NCBI GenBank assembly: GCA_902598655.1
Contig: CACKCQ010000002.1
Span: forward strand, 154,654 to 218,653
DNA: 64,000 nucleotides
Source of the DNA: an uncultured Pelagibacteraceae bacterium
Lineage (GTDB): Bacteria; Pseudomonadota; Alphaproteobacteria; Pelagibacterales; Pelagibacteraceae
Direction of reading: 5' to 3'
The notes beneath the pieces were generated by a model, which saw only the letters and a program-made list of their open reading frames with translations, made no database searches and had not been told where the DNA came from. This document shows positions 1-7,048 of the stretch, in pieces (within the stretch, counting starts at the first letter, position 1; each line of letters begins with the position of its first letter). A program made the translations under genes and the position numbers.

Positions 1-276
1 ATTAAAAGTGTCTGAGGGCACTCCAAGGACAATAAGACCCTTAGATTTATATTTATCCCATAATTTTTGCAGATCCTCATATTGTTTTGTGAAACCACAA
101 TAGCTGGCAGTGTTTACTATAAGTATAACTTTATCTCGATAATCTTTTAATTTAATAATTTCTCCATTAATACTCTCTATTTCTAGATCATAAAAACTTT
201 CCTGATTATTGCTCATTGCTGAACTCTTAAAAAAAAACATAATTAAAGTAATATTTATTATTATTAATTTCTTCAT
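1..276 (-). CDS. Glutathione peroxidase family protein (partial, C-terminus beyond window)
   Basis: The first 92 residues of a thiol peroxidase of the glutathione peroxidase fold, which reduces hydroperoxides with thiols such as thioredoxin or glutathione. A hydrophobic N-terminus of about 20 residues ending SSA suggests a signal peptide and a periplasmic product. The family motif VNTASYCGFT carries the peroxidatic cysteine at about residue 60. It is encoded by TGT, so this is a cysteine and not a selenocysteine enzyme. The usual downstream motif around the resolving or structural residues reads GVPSDTF. The start is the ATG at 274-276, seven bases from the end of nhaA. The frame is open to the window edge, so the protein is cut by the window and not broken. 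Confidence 0.85.
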   Translation of the reverse strand, partial: MKKLIIINITLIMFFFKSSAMSNNQESFYDLEIESINGEIIKLKDYRDKVILIVNTASYCGFTKQYEDLQKLWDKYKSKGLIVLGVPSDTFN

Positions 277-283
277 AAACTAC

Positions 284-1456
284 TTACTTATTAGGTGTAA
301 GTAGTATTAAGAAGTACCCAAATAAAGTGGATAATAATGACCCAGTTAAAACTCCTATTTTAACTCCATCCATGTATTGCATATTTTCAACAAAGGCTAA
401 ATTCCCCACAAATAAGCTCATTGTAAATCCAATACCTGTTAAAACACCAACACCATAAAAATTAAACCAGTTGGAATTATTAGGCATTTGCGCTATTTTC
501 ATTTTTATTGAAACATAAGAAAACAAAAATACACCCAATTGTTTTCCAACAAACAATCCTAACAATATTCCCAATGGAACTTTATTAAGTAATGATGCAA
601 AAGATAAACCTTCTAATGAAACACCAGCATTTGCAAAAGCAAATAATGGCATAATACCAAATGCAACATATGGGCTAATTGCATGTTCAATTTTTATTAG
701 CAGTGAAAAGTCTTTATCTTTTTTTCTATGAGGTATAGTCATTGCCAGCAAAACACCAGCAATTGTTGCATGAATTCCAGAATTGTGAGTGAAGTCCCAA
801 AGAAATATTCCAACAATTAAATAAGGTAAAAATTTCTTTATATTGAATTTATTTATTACTAGAAGAATAATAAACGCTAAAAGCATTAAACTTAAATATT
901 TAATACTCAGATCACCTGAATAAAATAATGCAATAATTACTATGGCTCCTAGATCATCTATAATAGCTAAAGCAGTTAAAAAAACTTTTAATGATAATGG
1001 AACTCTTTTTCCTAATAGAGAAAGTACACCTAAAGAAAATGCAATATCAGTTGCAGATGGAATAGCCCATCCATTCATTGTTTCACTATCTCCAAGATTA
1101 ATAAAAACATAAAATAGTGCAGGCACTAACATTCCTCCAACAGCAGCAATAATTGGAAGAAGAGCTTGTTTTATATTTGAAAGTTCTCCTTGTAAAAATT
1201 CTCTTTTAATTTCCAATGTTACAAAGAAAAAGAAAATTGCCATTAAGGCATCATTTATCCAATGTAATACAGATAATTTTAAACCAAAATCATTTATTCC
1301 TAAAAATAAATATTTATTTAAAGTAGAAAAATATAGTTGAGACAAATTAGAATTACTTACAATTAAGGCAATTATTGCTGCAAAAAGAAGGACTAAACCA
1401 CTAGCGGCCTCTAATTTGAAAAACCATCTAAATGGTTTTGTTATTATCTGTATCAT
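284..1456 (-). CDS. nhaA: Na+/H+ antiporter NhaA
   Basis: Inner-membrane sodium/proton antiporter of 390 residues, close to the usual NhaA length. It exchanges Na+ (or Li+) for protons and helps pH and salt homeostasis, which suits a marine cell. The sequence is hydrophobic throughout with many transmembrane segments. The paired aspartates of the ion-binding site are in AIIDDLGAI at about D167-D168, and the PSATDIAF motif (D137) that forms part of the unwound helix assembly is present. The LEIKREF cytoplasmic motif follows the first helices. The gene begins two bases from the stop of the zinc-ribbon gene, so the two are probably cotranscribed. The family call is firm; cation preference is not tested by sequence. 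Confidence 0.95.
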   Translation of the reverse strand: MIQIITKPFRWFFKLEAASGLVLLFAAIIALIVSNSNLSQLYFSTLNKYLFLGINDFGLKLSVLHWINDALMAIFFFFVTLEIKREFLQGELSNIKQALLPIIAAVGGMLVPALFYVFINLGDSETMNGWAIPSATDIAFSLGVLSLLGKRVPLSLKVFLTALAIIDDLGAIVIIALFYSGDLSIKYLSLMLLAFIILLVINKFNIKKFLPYLIVGIFLWDFTHNSGIHATIAGVLLAMTIPHRKKDKDFSLLIKIEHAISPYVAFGIMPLFAFANAGVSLEGLSFASLLNKVPLGILLGLFVGKQLGVFLFSYVSIKMKIAQMPNNSNWFNFYGVGVLTGIGFTMSLFVGNLAFVENMQYMDGVKIGVLTGSLLSTLFGYFLILLTPNK

Positions 1457-1458
1457 TA

Positions 1459-1953
1459 TTACCTGACTAAATCTTTAATAAATAATTTCAAGTCATTTAT
1501 TACTAGATACAAACTATCTGACATTTTCAATATTCCAGGAAATACGACAGATATATAATTTTTAAATGTGTCTATGATCAAGATAAATGCAATAATTGAA
1601 ATAATTATTAGAAATATTTTTTTAATAATTTTATTTTCTCTTGAAACCGAATTTTTATCAATAGACACTAATTCTTTTGATGTACTCTTATTTGTTGAAG
1701 ATTTTTTTGAAATTGTTTTTCTAATTTTTTTCGTTTGTTTTATAGGTTCTTTAACTGGTTCTATATTGATCTCTGGTTTATTTTCTTGAATTTTACTTAT
1801 TTTTTTAGTTTCATCCTCTAATTTTATTTTTTCTTCCTTTTTAAAAAACCATGTATGTTCGCAATTGCCGCACTTTAAAAGTCTTCCTTCATCTGGAATT
1901 AACTTTTCATCAATATTGAACTTCTTCGAACAAGCTGTACATTCAATGATCAT
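1459..1953 (-). CDS. Zinc-ribbon (MJ0042-type) single-pass membrane protein
   Basis: Protein of 164 residues with an N-terminal MJ0042-type zinc ribbon: CTAC at residues 5-8 and CGNC at 28-31 give the four metal-binding cysteines. A Lys/Glu-rich, low-complexity linker of about 70 residues follows, then one strongly hydrophobic segment at about 112-130, then a short C-terminal tail. The layout predicts a cytoplasmic zinc ribbon tethered to the inner membrane. Proteins with this architecture are common in alphaproteobacteria but their function is unknown to me. It sits just upstream of nhaA in the same direction, with a two-base gap. No enzymatic motif is seen. Confidence 0.75.
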   Translation of the reverse strand: MIIECTACSKKFNIDEKLIPDEGRLLKCGNCEHTWFFKKEEKIKLEDETKKISKIQENKPEINIEPVKEPIKQTKKIRKTISKKSSTNKSTSKELVSIDKNSVSRENKIIKKIFLIIISIIAFILIIDTFKNYISVVFPGILKMSDSLYLVINDLKLFIKDLVR

Positions 1954-2048
1954 AGATACTTATATATAGCAAATTTTATAAAATTTCCTTTTAAATAGTG
2001 ATTAATATACTTTGAAATTTTTTTTATCTACTGTATTAGTACACCATT

Positions 2049-2125
2049 CGGGGTGTAGCGCAGCCTGGTAGCGCACTTGGTTTGGGACCAAGGGGCCGTA
2101 GGTTCAAATCCTACCACCCCGACCA
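2049..2125 (+). tRNA. tRNA-Pro (anticodon TGG), CCA encoded
   Basis: A complete cloverleaf of 77 nt. The acceptor stem pairs CGGGGTG with CACCCCG, the anticodon stem CTTGG/CCAAG encloses TTTGGGA with anticodon TGG, and the T arm has GGTTCAAATCC. The CCA is encoded in the DNA. The next start codon lies only four bases after the CCA. Confidence 0.97.
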
Positions 2126-2129
2126 TTTT

Positions 2130-2411
2130 ATGAAAAAAGCAAAGATTTATAAACCATCTAAAACTGCTATGCAGTCAGGATTAAAGAAATTTGATAAATG
2201 GATTATTGAATACATTACTGATGATCCAGGTACCAATCCCTTGATGGGATGGGAGAGTTCTACTGATACTTATAGTGAATTAAAATTAGAATTTTCCACA
2301 AAAGAATTGGCTATTGAATATGCAAAAAAAAATAATATTGTTTTTGAGGTGATTGAGCCAAATAAAAGAAAAATTACTTTAAAGTCTTACGCTGATAATT
2401 TTACAAAATAA
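2130..2411 (+). CDS. NDUFS4-like accessory subunit of respiratory complex I (ETC complex I subunit)
   Basis: Small protein of 93 residues matching the conserved region of the NDUFS4/18-kDa accessory subunit of NADH:ubiquinone oxidoreductase, which alphaproteobacteria share with mitochondria. Recognisable features are the N-terminal KPSKTAMQSG, the central PLMGWESSTDT, and the C-terminal KSYADNF. It probably sits on the matrix (cytoplasmic) arm of complex I. I chose the ATG at 2130 because a longer open frame would start inside tRNA-Pro. This start lies four bases after the tRNA CCA and has no Shine-Dalgarno sequence. Its stop overlaps the next ATG by one base (TAATG), which suggests translational coupling. 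Confidence 0.9.
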   Translation: MKKAKIYKPSKTAMQSGLKKFDKWIIEYITDDPGTNPLMGWESSTDTYSELKLEFSTKELAIEYAKKNNIVFEVIEPNKRKITLKSYADNFTK

Positions 2412-3409
2412 TGTTTAAATTTTTTACAGAAAGAAAATGGTACGGTTGGAGCATATTTGGATCAATCTTCATATTAGTTTCAACTTGGTATCAAGTACAA
2501 TTAGATGTAAAAATTAATGAATGGTTTGGTGAATTTTACGATACTCTTCAAAAAGCTTTGACAGAACCTGGTTCAGTAACAGAAACTGAATTTATTGGAT
2601 ATTTATTTACATTTGCAAAAGTAGCAGGACTTTGGATTATAATTGCAATTATAACAGGATTTTTTGTATCTCATTGGGTTTTTAGGTGGAGAACTTCAAT
2701 GGCTGAATATTATCACTCTCAATGGCTTAAAGCTCGTTTAACAGAAGGAGCTTCACAGAGAGTTCAAGAAGACACTTTAAAATTTGCAAGAATAATGGAA
2801 GGTCTTGGTGTTGGTCTTTTAGATAGTATAATGACTTTAGTAGCCTTCCTGCCAATTTTATGGGGACTATCTAAACAAGTCGATGTACTTCCATGGATTG
2901 GTGAGGTTGATCATGCTTTAGTTTGGGTTGCAATAATATCTGCACTTGGTGGAACAGTTTTATTAGCAGCTGTAGGTATAAAATTGCCTGGTATTGAATA
3001 TGATATTCAAAAAGAAGAAGCTGGTTACAGAAAAGAATTAGTTCATGGAGAAGATGATCCTATAAGGGCGGCACCACCAACTATTGGTCAATTGTATGAT
3101 AGAGTAAGAGGCATTCACTATAAATCATATTTCCACTATTTATATTTTAATGCAGTTAAATGGAGCTATTTTCAAGGAATGGTAATTGTTCCATACTTAG
3201 CATTGGCACCGACAATTGTGTCAGGTGCGATTACATTAGGTTTTGTTCAACAAATAACAAGAGCATTTGGTAGAGTTGAAAATTCACTTCAATATTTAGT
3301 TAGAAGTTGGTCGACAATAGTAGAATTAATCTCAGTATGGAAAAGATTAAGTGAATTTGAAGCTAGATTGAAATATAATTCAGAAGAATCCATTGTTGAA
3401 AATATTTAA
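2411..3409 (+). CDS. SbmA/BacA-like peptide transporter
   Basis: Integral membrane protein of 332 residues related to SbmA/BacA, the proton-driven importers of peptides and peptide antibiotics that resemble ABC-transporter membrane domains but carry no ATPase. Supporting sequence includes the RWRTSMAEYYHSQWL block in the first third and the C-terminal GRVENSLQYLVRSW followed by a WKRL-type region. Well-characterised SbmA has about 400 residues, so this one appears to lack the extreme N-terminal region. It is coupled by TAATG junctions to the complex I subunit before it and to glpX after it. The substrate cannot be read from the sequence. Confidence 0.8.
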   Translation: MFKFFTERKWYGWSIFGSIFILVSTWYQVQLDVKINEWFGEFYDTLQKALTEPGSVTETEFIGYLFTFAKVAGLWIIIAIITGFFVSHWVFRWRTSMAEYYHSQWLKARLTEGASQRVQEDTLKFARIMEGLGVGLLDSIMTLVAFLPILWGLSKQVDVLPWIGEVDHALVWVAIISALGGTVLLAAVGIKLPGIEYDIQKEEAGYRKELVHGEDDPIRAAPPTIGQLYDRVRGIHYKSYFHYLYFNAVKWSYFQGMVIVPYLALAPTIVSGAITLGFVQQITRAFGRVENSLQYLVRSWSTIVELISVWKRLSEFEARLKYNSEESIVENI

Positions 3410-4353
3410 TGTCTTTAGATAAGGATCTGATTAATAAACTTGTAAAAGTTACTTCTAGAGCTGCTATTAATTGTTATCAATTTCTTGGCAAAGGAAATAA
3501 AAAAATAGCTGATAAAGCGGCAACCGACTCCATGAGAAATGACTTGAATAATTTGGAAATTAATGGAGAAGTAGTGATAGGTGAGGGCGAACTAGATGAA
3601 GCACCAATGTTATATATAGGAGAAAAATTAGGAAACGGTAATGGTCCAAATCTAGATATAGCCGTTGATCCTCTCGAAGGAACAAACTTTGCTGCAAAAA
3701 ATATTCCAGGAGCAATATCAGTTTTAGCGATTTCAGAAAAGGGGAATTTATTTAACGCCCCAGAAACATATATGAATAAAATTGCAGTTGGAAAAGATGT
3801 TCCGTTTGACGCAATAGATTTAGACTATCCGCTAAAAAAAAATATTTCGAATATAGCAGAAGCAAAAAATAAAAATATTAAAGATCTTAGAGTATGTATT
3901 CTCGATAGGCCAAGACATAAGGAAATTATTAAAGAATTAAAATTTTTAAAAGTGAACCTAAAGTTAATATCAGATGGTGATATTTGTGGTTCTCTCTTAG
4001 TTACGGATAATAAGTATAATGTAGACTTATTTTTAGGTATTGGTGGAGGACCTGAGGGAGTTATCTCCGCTGCAGCTTTAGATGCTTATGGATGTAAATT
4101 TCAAGGAAGATTTATATTTGCAACTGATCAAGATAAAGATAGAGCTAAAAAAATGGGAATATCCGACTTAAATAAAAAATATGAATTAAATGAAATAGTA
4201 AAAGGTGATAGCATTTTTTGCGCGACAGGTATTACCAATACTGAAATGATTGCGGCGGTTAAAAAAGAAAATACAAAATTTGTTACAGAAACTCTTGTCA
4301 CACACAAAGAATCTACAATAGAAATTATAAAATGTGAGGAACCTATAACTTGA
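3409..4353 (+). CDS. glpX: Class II fructose-1,6-bisphosphatase GlpX
   Basis: Cytoplasmic phosphatase of 314 residues that converts fructose 1,6-bisphosphate to fructose 6-phosphate in gluconeogenesis. In related bacteria the same fold can also act on sedoheptulose bisphosphate. The metal and substrate motifs of the class II family are present: GEGELDEAPML at about 58-68, the DPLEGT signature at about 86-91, and the GIGGGPEGVISA loop near 210-220. The length is normal for the family. The start overlaps the stop of the transporter gene by one base. The 3' end runs into tRNA-Glu after 35 bases without a clear terminator. Confidence 0.95.
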   Translation: MSLDKDLINKLVKVTSRAAINCYQFLGKGNKKIADKAATDSMRNDLNNLEINGEVVIGEGELDEAPMLYIGEKLGNGNGPNLDIAVDPLEGTNFAAKNIPGAISVLAISEKGNLFNAPETYMNKIAVGKDVPFDAIDLDYPLKKNISNIAEAKNKNIKDLRVCILDRPRHKEIIKELKFLKVNLKLISDGDICGSLLVTDNKYNVDLFLGIGGGPEGVISAAALDAYGCKFQGRFIFATDQDKDRAKKMGISDLNKKYELNEIVKGDSIFCATGITNTEMIAAVKKENTKFVTETLVTHKESTIEIIKCEEPIT

Positions 4354-4388
4354 TTATTTTTAATAATTGCAATAGAAACTCCATTTCC

Positions 4389-4463
4389 GGTCCCTTCGTC
4401 TATCGGTTAGGACACATGGTTTTCATCCATGAAAGAGGGGTTCGATTCCCCTAGGGACCGCCA
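4389..4463 (+). tRNA. tRNA-Glu (anticodon TTC), CCA encoded
   Basis: A cloverleaf of 75 nt including CCA. The acceptor stem pairs GGTCCCT with AGGGACC. The anticodon stem CATGG/CCATG encloses TTTTCAT with anticodon TTC, and the T arm has GGTTCGATTCC. The next ATG begins two bases after the CCA. Confidence 0.97.
4453..4457 (+). promoter_or_regulatory. Shine-Dalgarno-like AGGGA inside the tRNA-Glu acceptor stem
   Basis: AGGGA lies eight bases before the ATG at 4466 and belongs to the 3' acceptor strand of tRNA-Glu. If the GIY-YIG mRNA starts upstream of the tRNA, its ribosome binding site is part of the tRNA and would be lost when the tRNA 3' end is matured. This is an inference from position only. 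Confidence 0.45.
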
Positions 4464-4465
4464 AA

Positions 4466-4744
4466 ATGCAATATTTTGTATATCTAATTGTAACTGAATC
4501 AAATTCAAAGCTTATTAGTTACGTAGGCTCTACTAATAATATAAAAAAAAGAATTGGAATGCACAATCTATCAAAAGGTGCAAAATTTACTAGAGGTAGA
4601 AAATGGAAATTAGCTTATATTAAAAAGTATTTATCTAAATCTATAGCTTTAAAGGAAGAATATAAGTTAAAAAAAAATATTAAATTAAGAAAAAAAATCA
4701 AATTAAAATTCAATAATGAAAATTTCGGTTCTACTTCCATATAA
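4466..4744 (+). CDS. GIY-YIG nuclease superfamily protein (UPF0213/YhbQ-like)
   Basis: Small basic protein of 92 residues with a single GIY-YIG fold. The two family motifs read VYLI near residue 5 and SYVGSTNN near 18-25, followed by the conserved arginine in KKRIGMHN and the KGAKFTRGRKWKL block. It resembles stand-alone GIY-YIG proteins of the UPF0213 (YhbQ) group, whose cellular role is not well defined. It is not a homing endonuclease with a recognition domain. The C-terminus is a Lys-rich tail. The start is two bases after the tRNA-Glu CCA, and its 3' end overlaps the glycosyltransferase start by 29 bases in another frame. Confidence 0.85.
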   Translation: MQYFVYLIVTESNSKLISYVGSTNNIKKRIGMHNLSKGAKFTRGRKWKLAYIKKYLSKSIALKEEYKLKKNIKLRKKIKLKFNNENFGSTSI

Positions 4745-5759
4745 AGAAAATTTTTCTCCAATTTATCCAGGAGCAGTATCATTATTTTTAAAAGATACGA
4801 TTCCATTAAGTAAATTTAAAAAAAATATATATGTTTATGGATATACAAATTTAAAAAAAAAATTATTAAAAAACTATGTAAATTTAAAATTTAAGAAGTT
4901 TTTTTTTAAAAGTTCTTCTAAATCATATATAAAAAAATTTTTAGAACATGAAAAAATAAAAAAATCTAAATTAATTGAAGTGCATAATAGACCAAATTAT
5001 ATTGATGAATTATATAAATATAACAAAAATTTAGTTTTGTATTTTCATAACGATCCTTTAAAAATGAAAAAGTCAATTTCATTGGAAGATAGAAAAAGTA
5101 TTTTAGAAAAAACTCAATTAGTAATTTTTAATAGTAAATGGTCTAAAAATCGATTTAAAAAGGGCCTTAATATAAATGATTTTAAAAATAAATTAAAAGT
5201 AATTTATCAATCTACAAACAAAAAAAAAATAAACTTTAAAAACAAAAAAAATATAATAATTTTTGTAGGAAGACTTAATTCATCAAAAGGATATGATTTA
5301 TTTGGTAATGCTGCTCTAAATATTTTAAATAAATATCCAAATTGGAGAGTAATTGTAATTGGTGATGAACCTAGAGAAAAAATTATATTTAATCACAAGC
5401 GTTTTAGAATCTTAGGTTTTAAAAATAATAATATTGTAACTGAATGGTTTAAAAAAGCACAAATTTCAGTAACTTGTTCTAGAATAAACGAACCTTTTGG
5501 AAGAACGGCTTTGGAGGCATCTAGTACAGGATGTGCTGTAATTATTTCAAACAGAGGTGGTCTGCCTGAGGCATCTCCGAATGCAATTAAATTAAAAATT
5601 CTTACAATTAAAAATTTACAAAATAAAATCGAAAAACTAATAAATAATGAAAAATTTAAAACTTCTCTTCAAAAGAAAATATATAATTCCTTTTTTTTAT
5701 CAAATAAGTTAATCTCTAAAAATATTGATGATTATAGGTTTAGACTATTTAAAGATTGA
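4716..5759 (+). CDS. GT4-family glycosyltransferase (GT-B fold)
   Basis: Protein of 347 residues with a two-domain GT-B layout. The C-terminal donor-binding half begins with FVGRLNSSKGYDLF at about residue 183. It contains the family 4 signature EPFGRTALEA at about 259-268, followed by the typical GGLPE loop. Enzymes of this kind transfer a sugar from a nucleotide-sugar to a lipopolysaccharide, glycan or lipid acceptor, but neither donor nor acceptor is readable here. The protein is very rich in Lys, Asn and Ile. It overlaps the GIY-YIG gene by 29 bases and ends 11 bases inside the convergent recombinase gene, in a part of the window that looks variable. Confidence 0.85.
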   Translation: MKISVLLPYKENFSPIYPGAVSLFLKDTIPLSKFKKNIYVYGYTNLKKKLLKNYVNLKFKKFFFKSSSKSYIKKFLEHEKIKKSKLIEVHNRPNYIDELYKYNKNLVLYFHNDPLKMKKSISLEDRKSILEKTQLVIFNSKWSKNRFKKGLNINDFKNKLKVIYQSTNKKKINFKNKKNIIIFVGRLNSSKGYDLFGNAALNILNKYPNWRVIVIGDEPREKIIFNHKRFRILGFKNNNIVTEWFKKAQISVTCSRINEPFGRTALEASSTGCAVIISNRGGLPEASPNAIKLKILTIKNLQNKIEKLINNEKFKTSLQKKIYNSFFLSNKLISKNIDDYRFRLFKD

Positions 5760-6702
5760 TTTTATTTAATGCATTATTTTTAAATATATTTGCCTCTCTA
5801 ATATATCTTCTAACCATTTGTGTTGTTTTATGACCTGTCATAGCCATTATGCTTCGCTCATCTGCACCCGCTCCAGCTGCTACTGTTGCAAATCCTGATC
5901 TTAAACTATGACCTGCAAAATTTTTATTTTCTATACCTGCTAACTTTAAATACTCTTTTATTAATAAAACTACAGATTGGTCAGTTAATCTTTTGTCTGT
6001 TAATGATAAACCTTTAGAAAATCTTCTAAAAATAGGTCCAGACTTAATTTTAGAAATTTCTATCCATTTTTTTAGATTTGTAACAGGACAGTAAATTTCA
6101 TTATCGAGGTAGGGTAGTCCTTTAGTCATTCCTTCTCCGAATTGGTCAGTTTTTGATCTTTTGATAGTGATTTTTAGACCCTCTTGAACAAATTCTAAAT
6201 CTTCATGATCAATTGATATGAGCTCTGTTCTTCTAAAGCCTCCTCCAAAGCCAATTAAGATAATTGATTTGTCTCTAAGTTTTTTTATTTCTTCAGTTTT
6301 TTGTTCATTTATTTTATTAATAATTAGTTTTAAATGATTGATTAATATAGGTTTTTTACCTTTCTGAATACTTCCTTTGACCCTTCTTATTCCCATTAAA
6401 TTTTCAACTATGATTGGGTGTTTTGTGTCTAGATAATGCCCTTTTAGCTTATGAACCATGCTTATTGATACTAATCTTCGTCTTAAAGTGCTTAGTTTTG
6501 AGTTTTTAGAGAGATGGGTTAGGTACAAAGAAACTATTTTTGGCTCTGTTGGTAATGTATTTAATCCATGTTTTGTACAAAAAGCTCCAAAGTCTTTAAA
6601 GTCTGATTTATAAGCTCTTAAAGTATTATTTGCCTTTGAGCTTTTAAGGTTATTTAAAGTTGCCTCATGAAGAGATTTTAGGTCTGTTGTCAGTTTATTC
6701 AT
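5749..6702 (-). CDS. Tyrosine recombinase / phage-type integrase
   Basis: Site-specific recombinase of 317 residues. A SAM-like N-terminal DNA-binding domain covers about residues 1-100 and the catalytic domain about 115-310. All catalytic residues of the family are visible: Arg157 in GFRRTEL, Lys184 in KRSKTDQ, His265 and Arg268 in GHSLRSGF, His291 in MTGHKTT, and the nucleophile Tyr300 in VRRYIREA. The protein is therefore probably active. It is not an obvious XerC or XerD, and its position next to a glycosyltransferase and an AT-rich gap suggests an integrase of a mobile or once-mobile segment. A 19-bp interrupted palindrome lies 12 bases before its start. No duplicated attachment core was found by eye. 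Confidence 0.9.
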   Translation of the reverse strand: MNKLTTDLKSLHEATLNNLKSSKANNTLRAYKSDFKDFGAFCTKHGLNTLPTEPKIVSLYLTHLSKNSKLSTLRRRLVSISMVHKLKGHYLDTKHPIIVENLMGIRRVKGSIQKGKKPILINHLKLIINKINEQKTEEIKKLRDKSIILIGFGGGFRRTELISIDHEDLEFVQEGLKITIKRSKTDQFGEGMTKGLPYLDNEIYCPVTNLKKWIEISKIKSGPIFRRFSKGLSLTDKRLTDQSVVLLIKEYLKLAGIENKNFAGHSLRSGFATVAAGAGADERSIMAMTGHKTTQMVRRYIREANIFKNNALNKINL

Positions 6703-6713
6703 ATAATTACTAT

Positions 6714-6732
6714 TGATAACAATTAATTATCA
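6714..6732. promoter_or_regulatory. Interrupted palindrome upstream of the recombinase start
   Basis: The hexamers TGATAA and TTATCA form perfect inverted halves separated by seven bases. The dyad lies 12 bases before the recombinase start codon on the minus strand. It could be an operator or a recombinase arm site. In DNA this AT-rich, a six-base half-site may also arise by chance. Confidence 0.3.
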
Positions 6733-6783
6733 TTAGTAATATATTAAGTGATTTTAAATGTCAAATGAAATAAAAAATATTTC

Positions 6784-6963
6784 ATGACTATAGATGGCGA
6801 AATTCCAACAAGCTATTTCTTAATAATATCTTTAGGTTTAACTGTATTAAGTTATTTAGTTTACAAAAAAAATGGAAAATCATTAGAAGTATATTTCCTA
6901 TCTGTTTTAACAATAATTTTCTATTTATCTTATTTTGTTGTTATTTTTGTTGGACCTAGATAG
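6784..6963 (+). CDS. Small membrane protein, 59 aa, unknown function
   Basis: An open frame of 59 codons and a stop that I translated by hand. It begins MTIDGEIPTSYF and has two hydrophobic segments, at about residues 11-27 and 36-57, joined by a short basic loop (YKKNGKS). This predicts a two-pass inner-membrane protein with no domain I recognise. It starts 81 bases from the divergent recombinase gene and lies upstream of the structured RNA. The hydrophobic pattern and the basic loop make a real gene plausible. The lack of a Shine-Dalgarno sequence and the small size leave doubt. Confidence 0.55.
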   Translation: MTIDGEIPTSYFLIISLGLTVLSYLVYKKNGKSLEVYFLSVLTIIFYLSYFVVIFVGPR

Positions 6964-7048
6964 TTTGTTAACGCTATTCACAGCTGTTAAAAACCCTTAA
7001 TAATCAACTATAAAGTGATATTAATCTAATTTGCACTATGATATTCTT

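Noticed and set aside
1568..1789. A 73-residue hydrophobic frame opposite the zinc-ribbon gene
   Set aside because: It is the complement of a Lys-rich linker and a membrane segment, which yields hydrophobic codons by itself.
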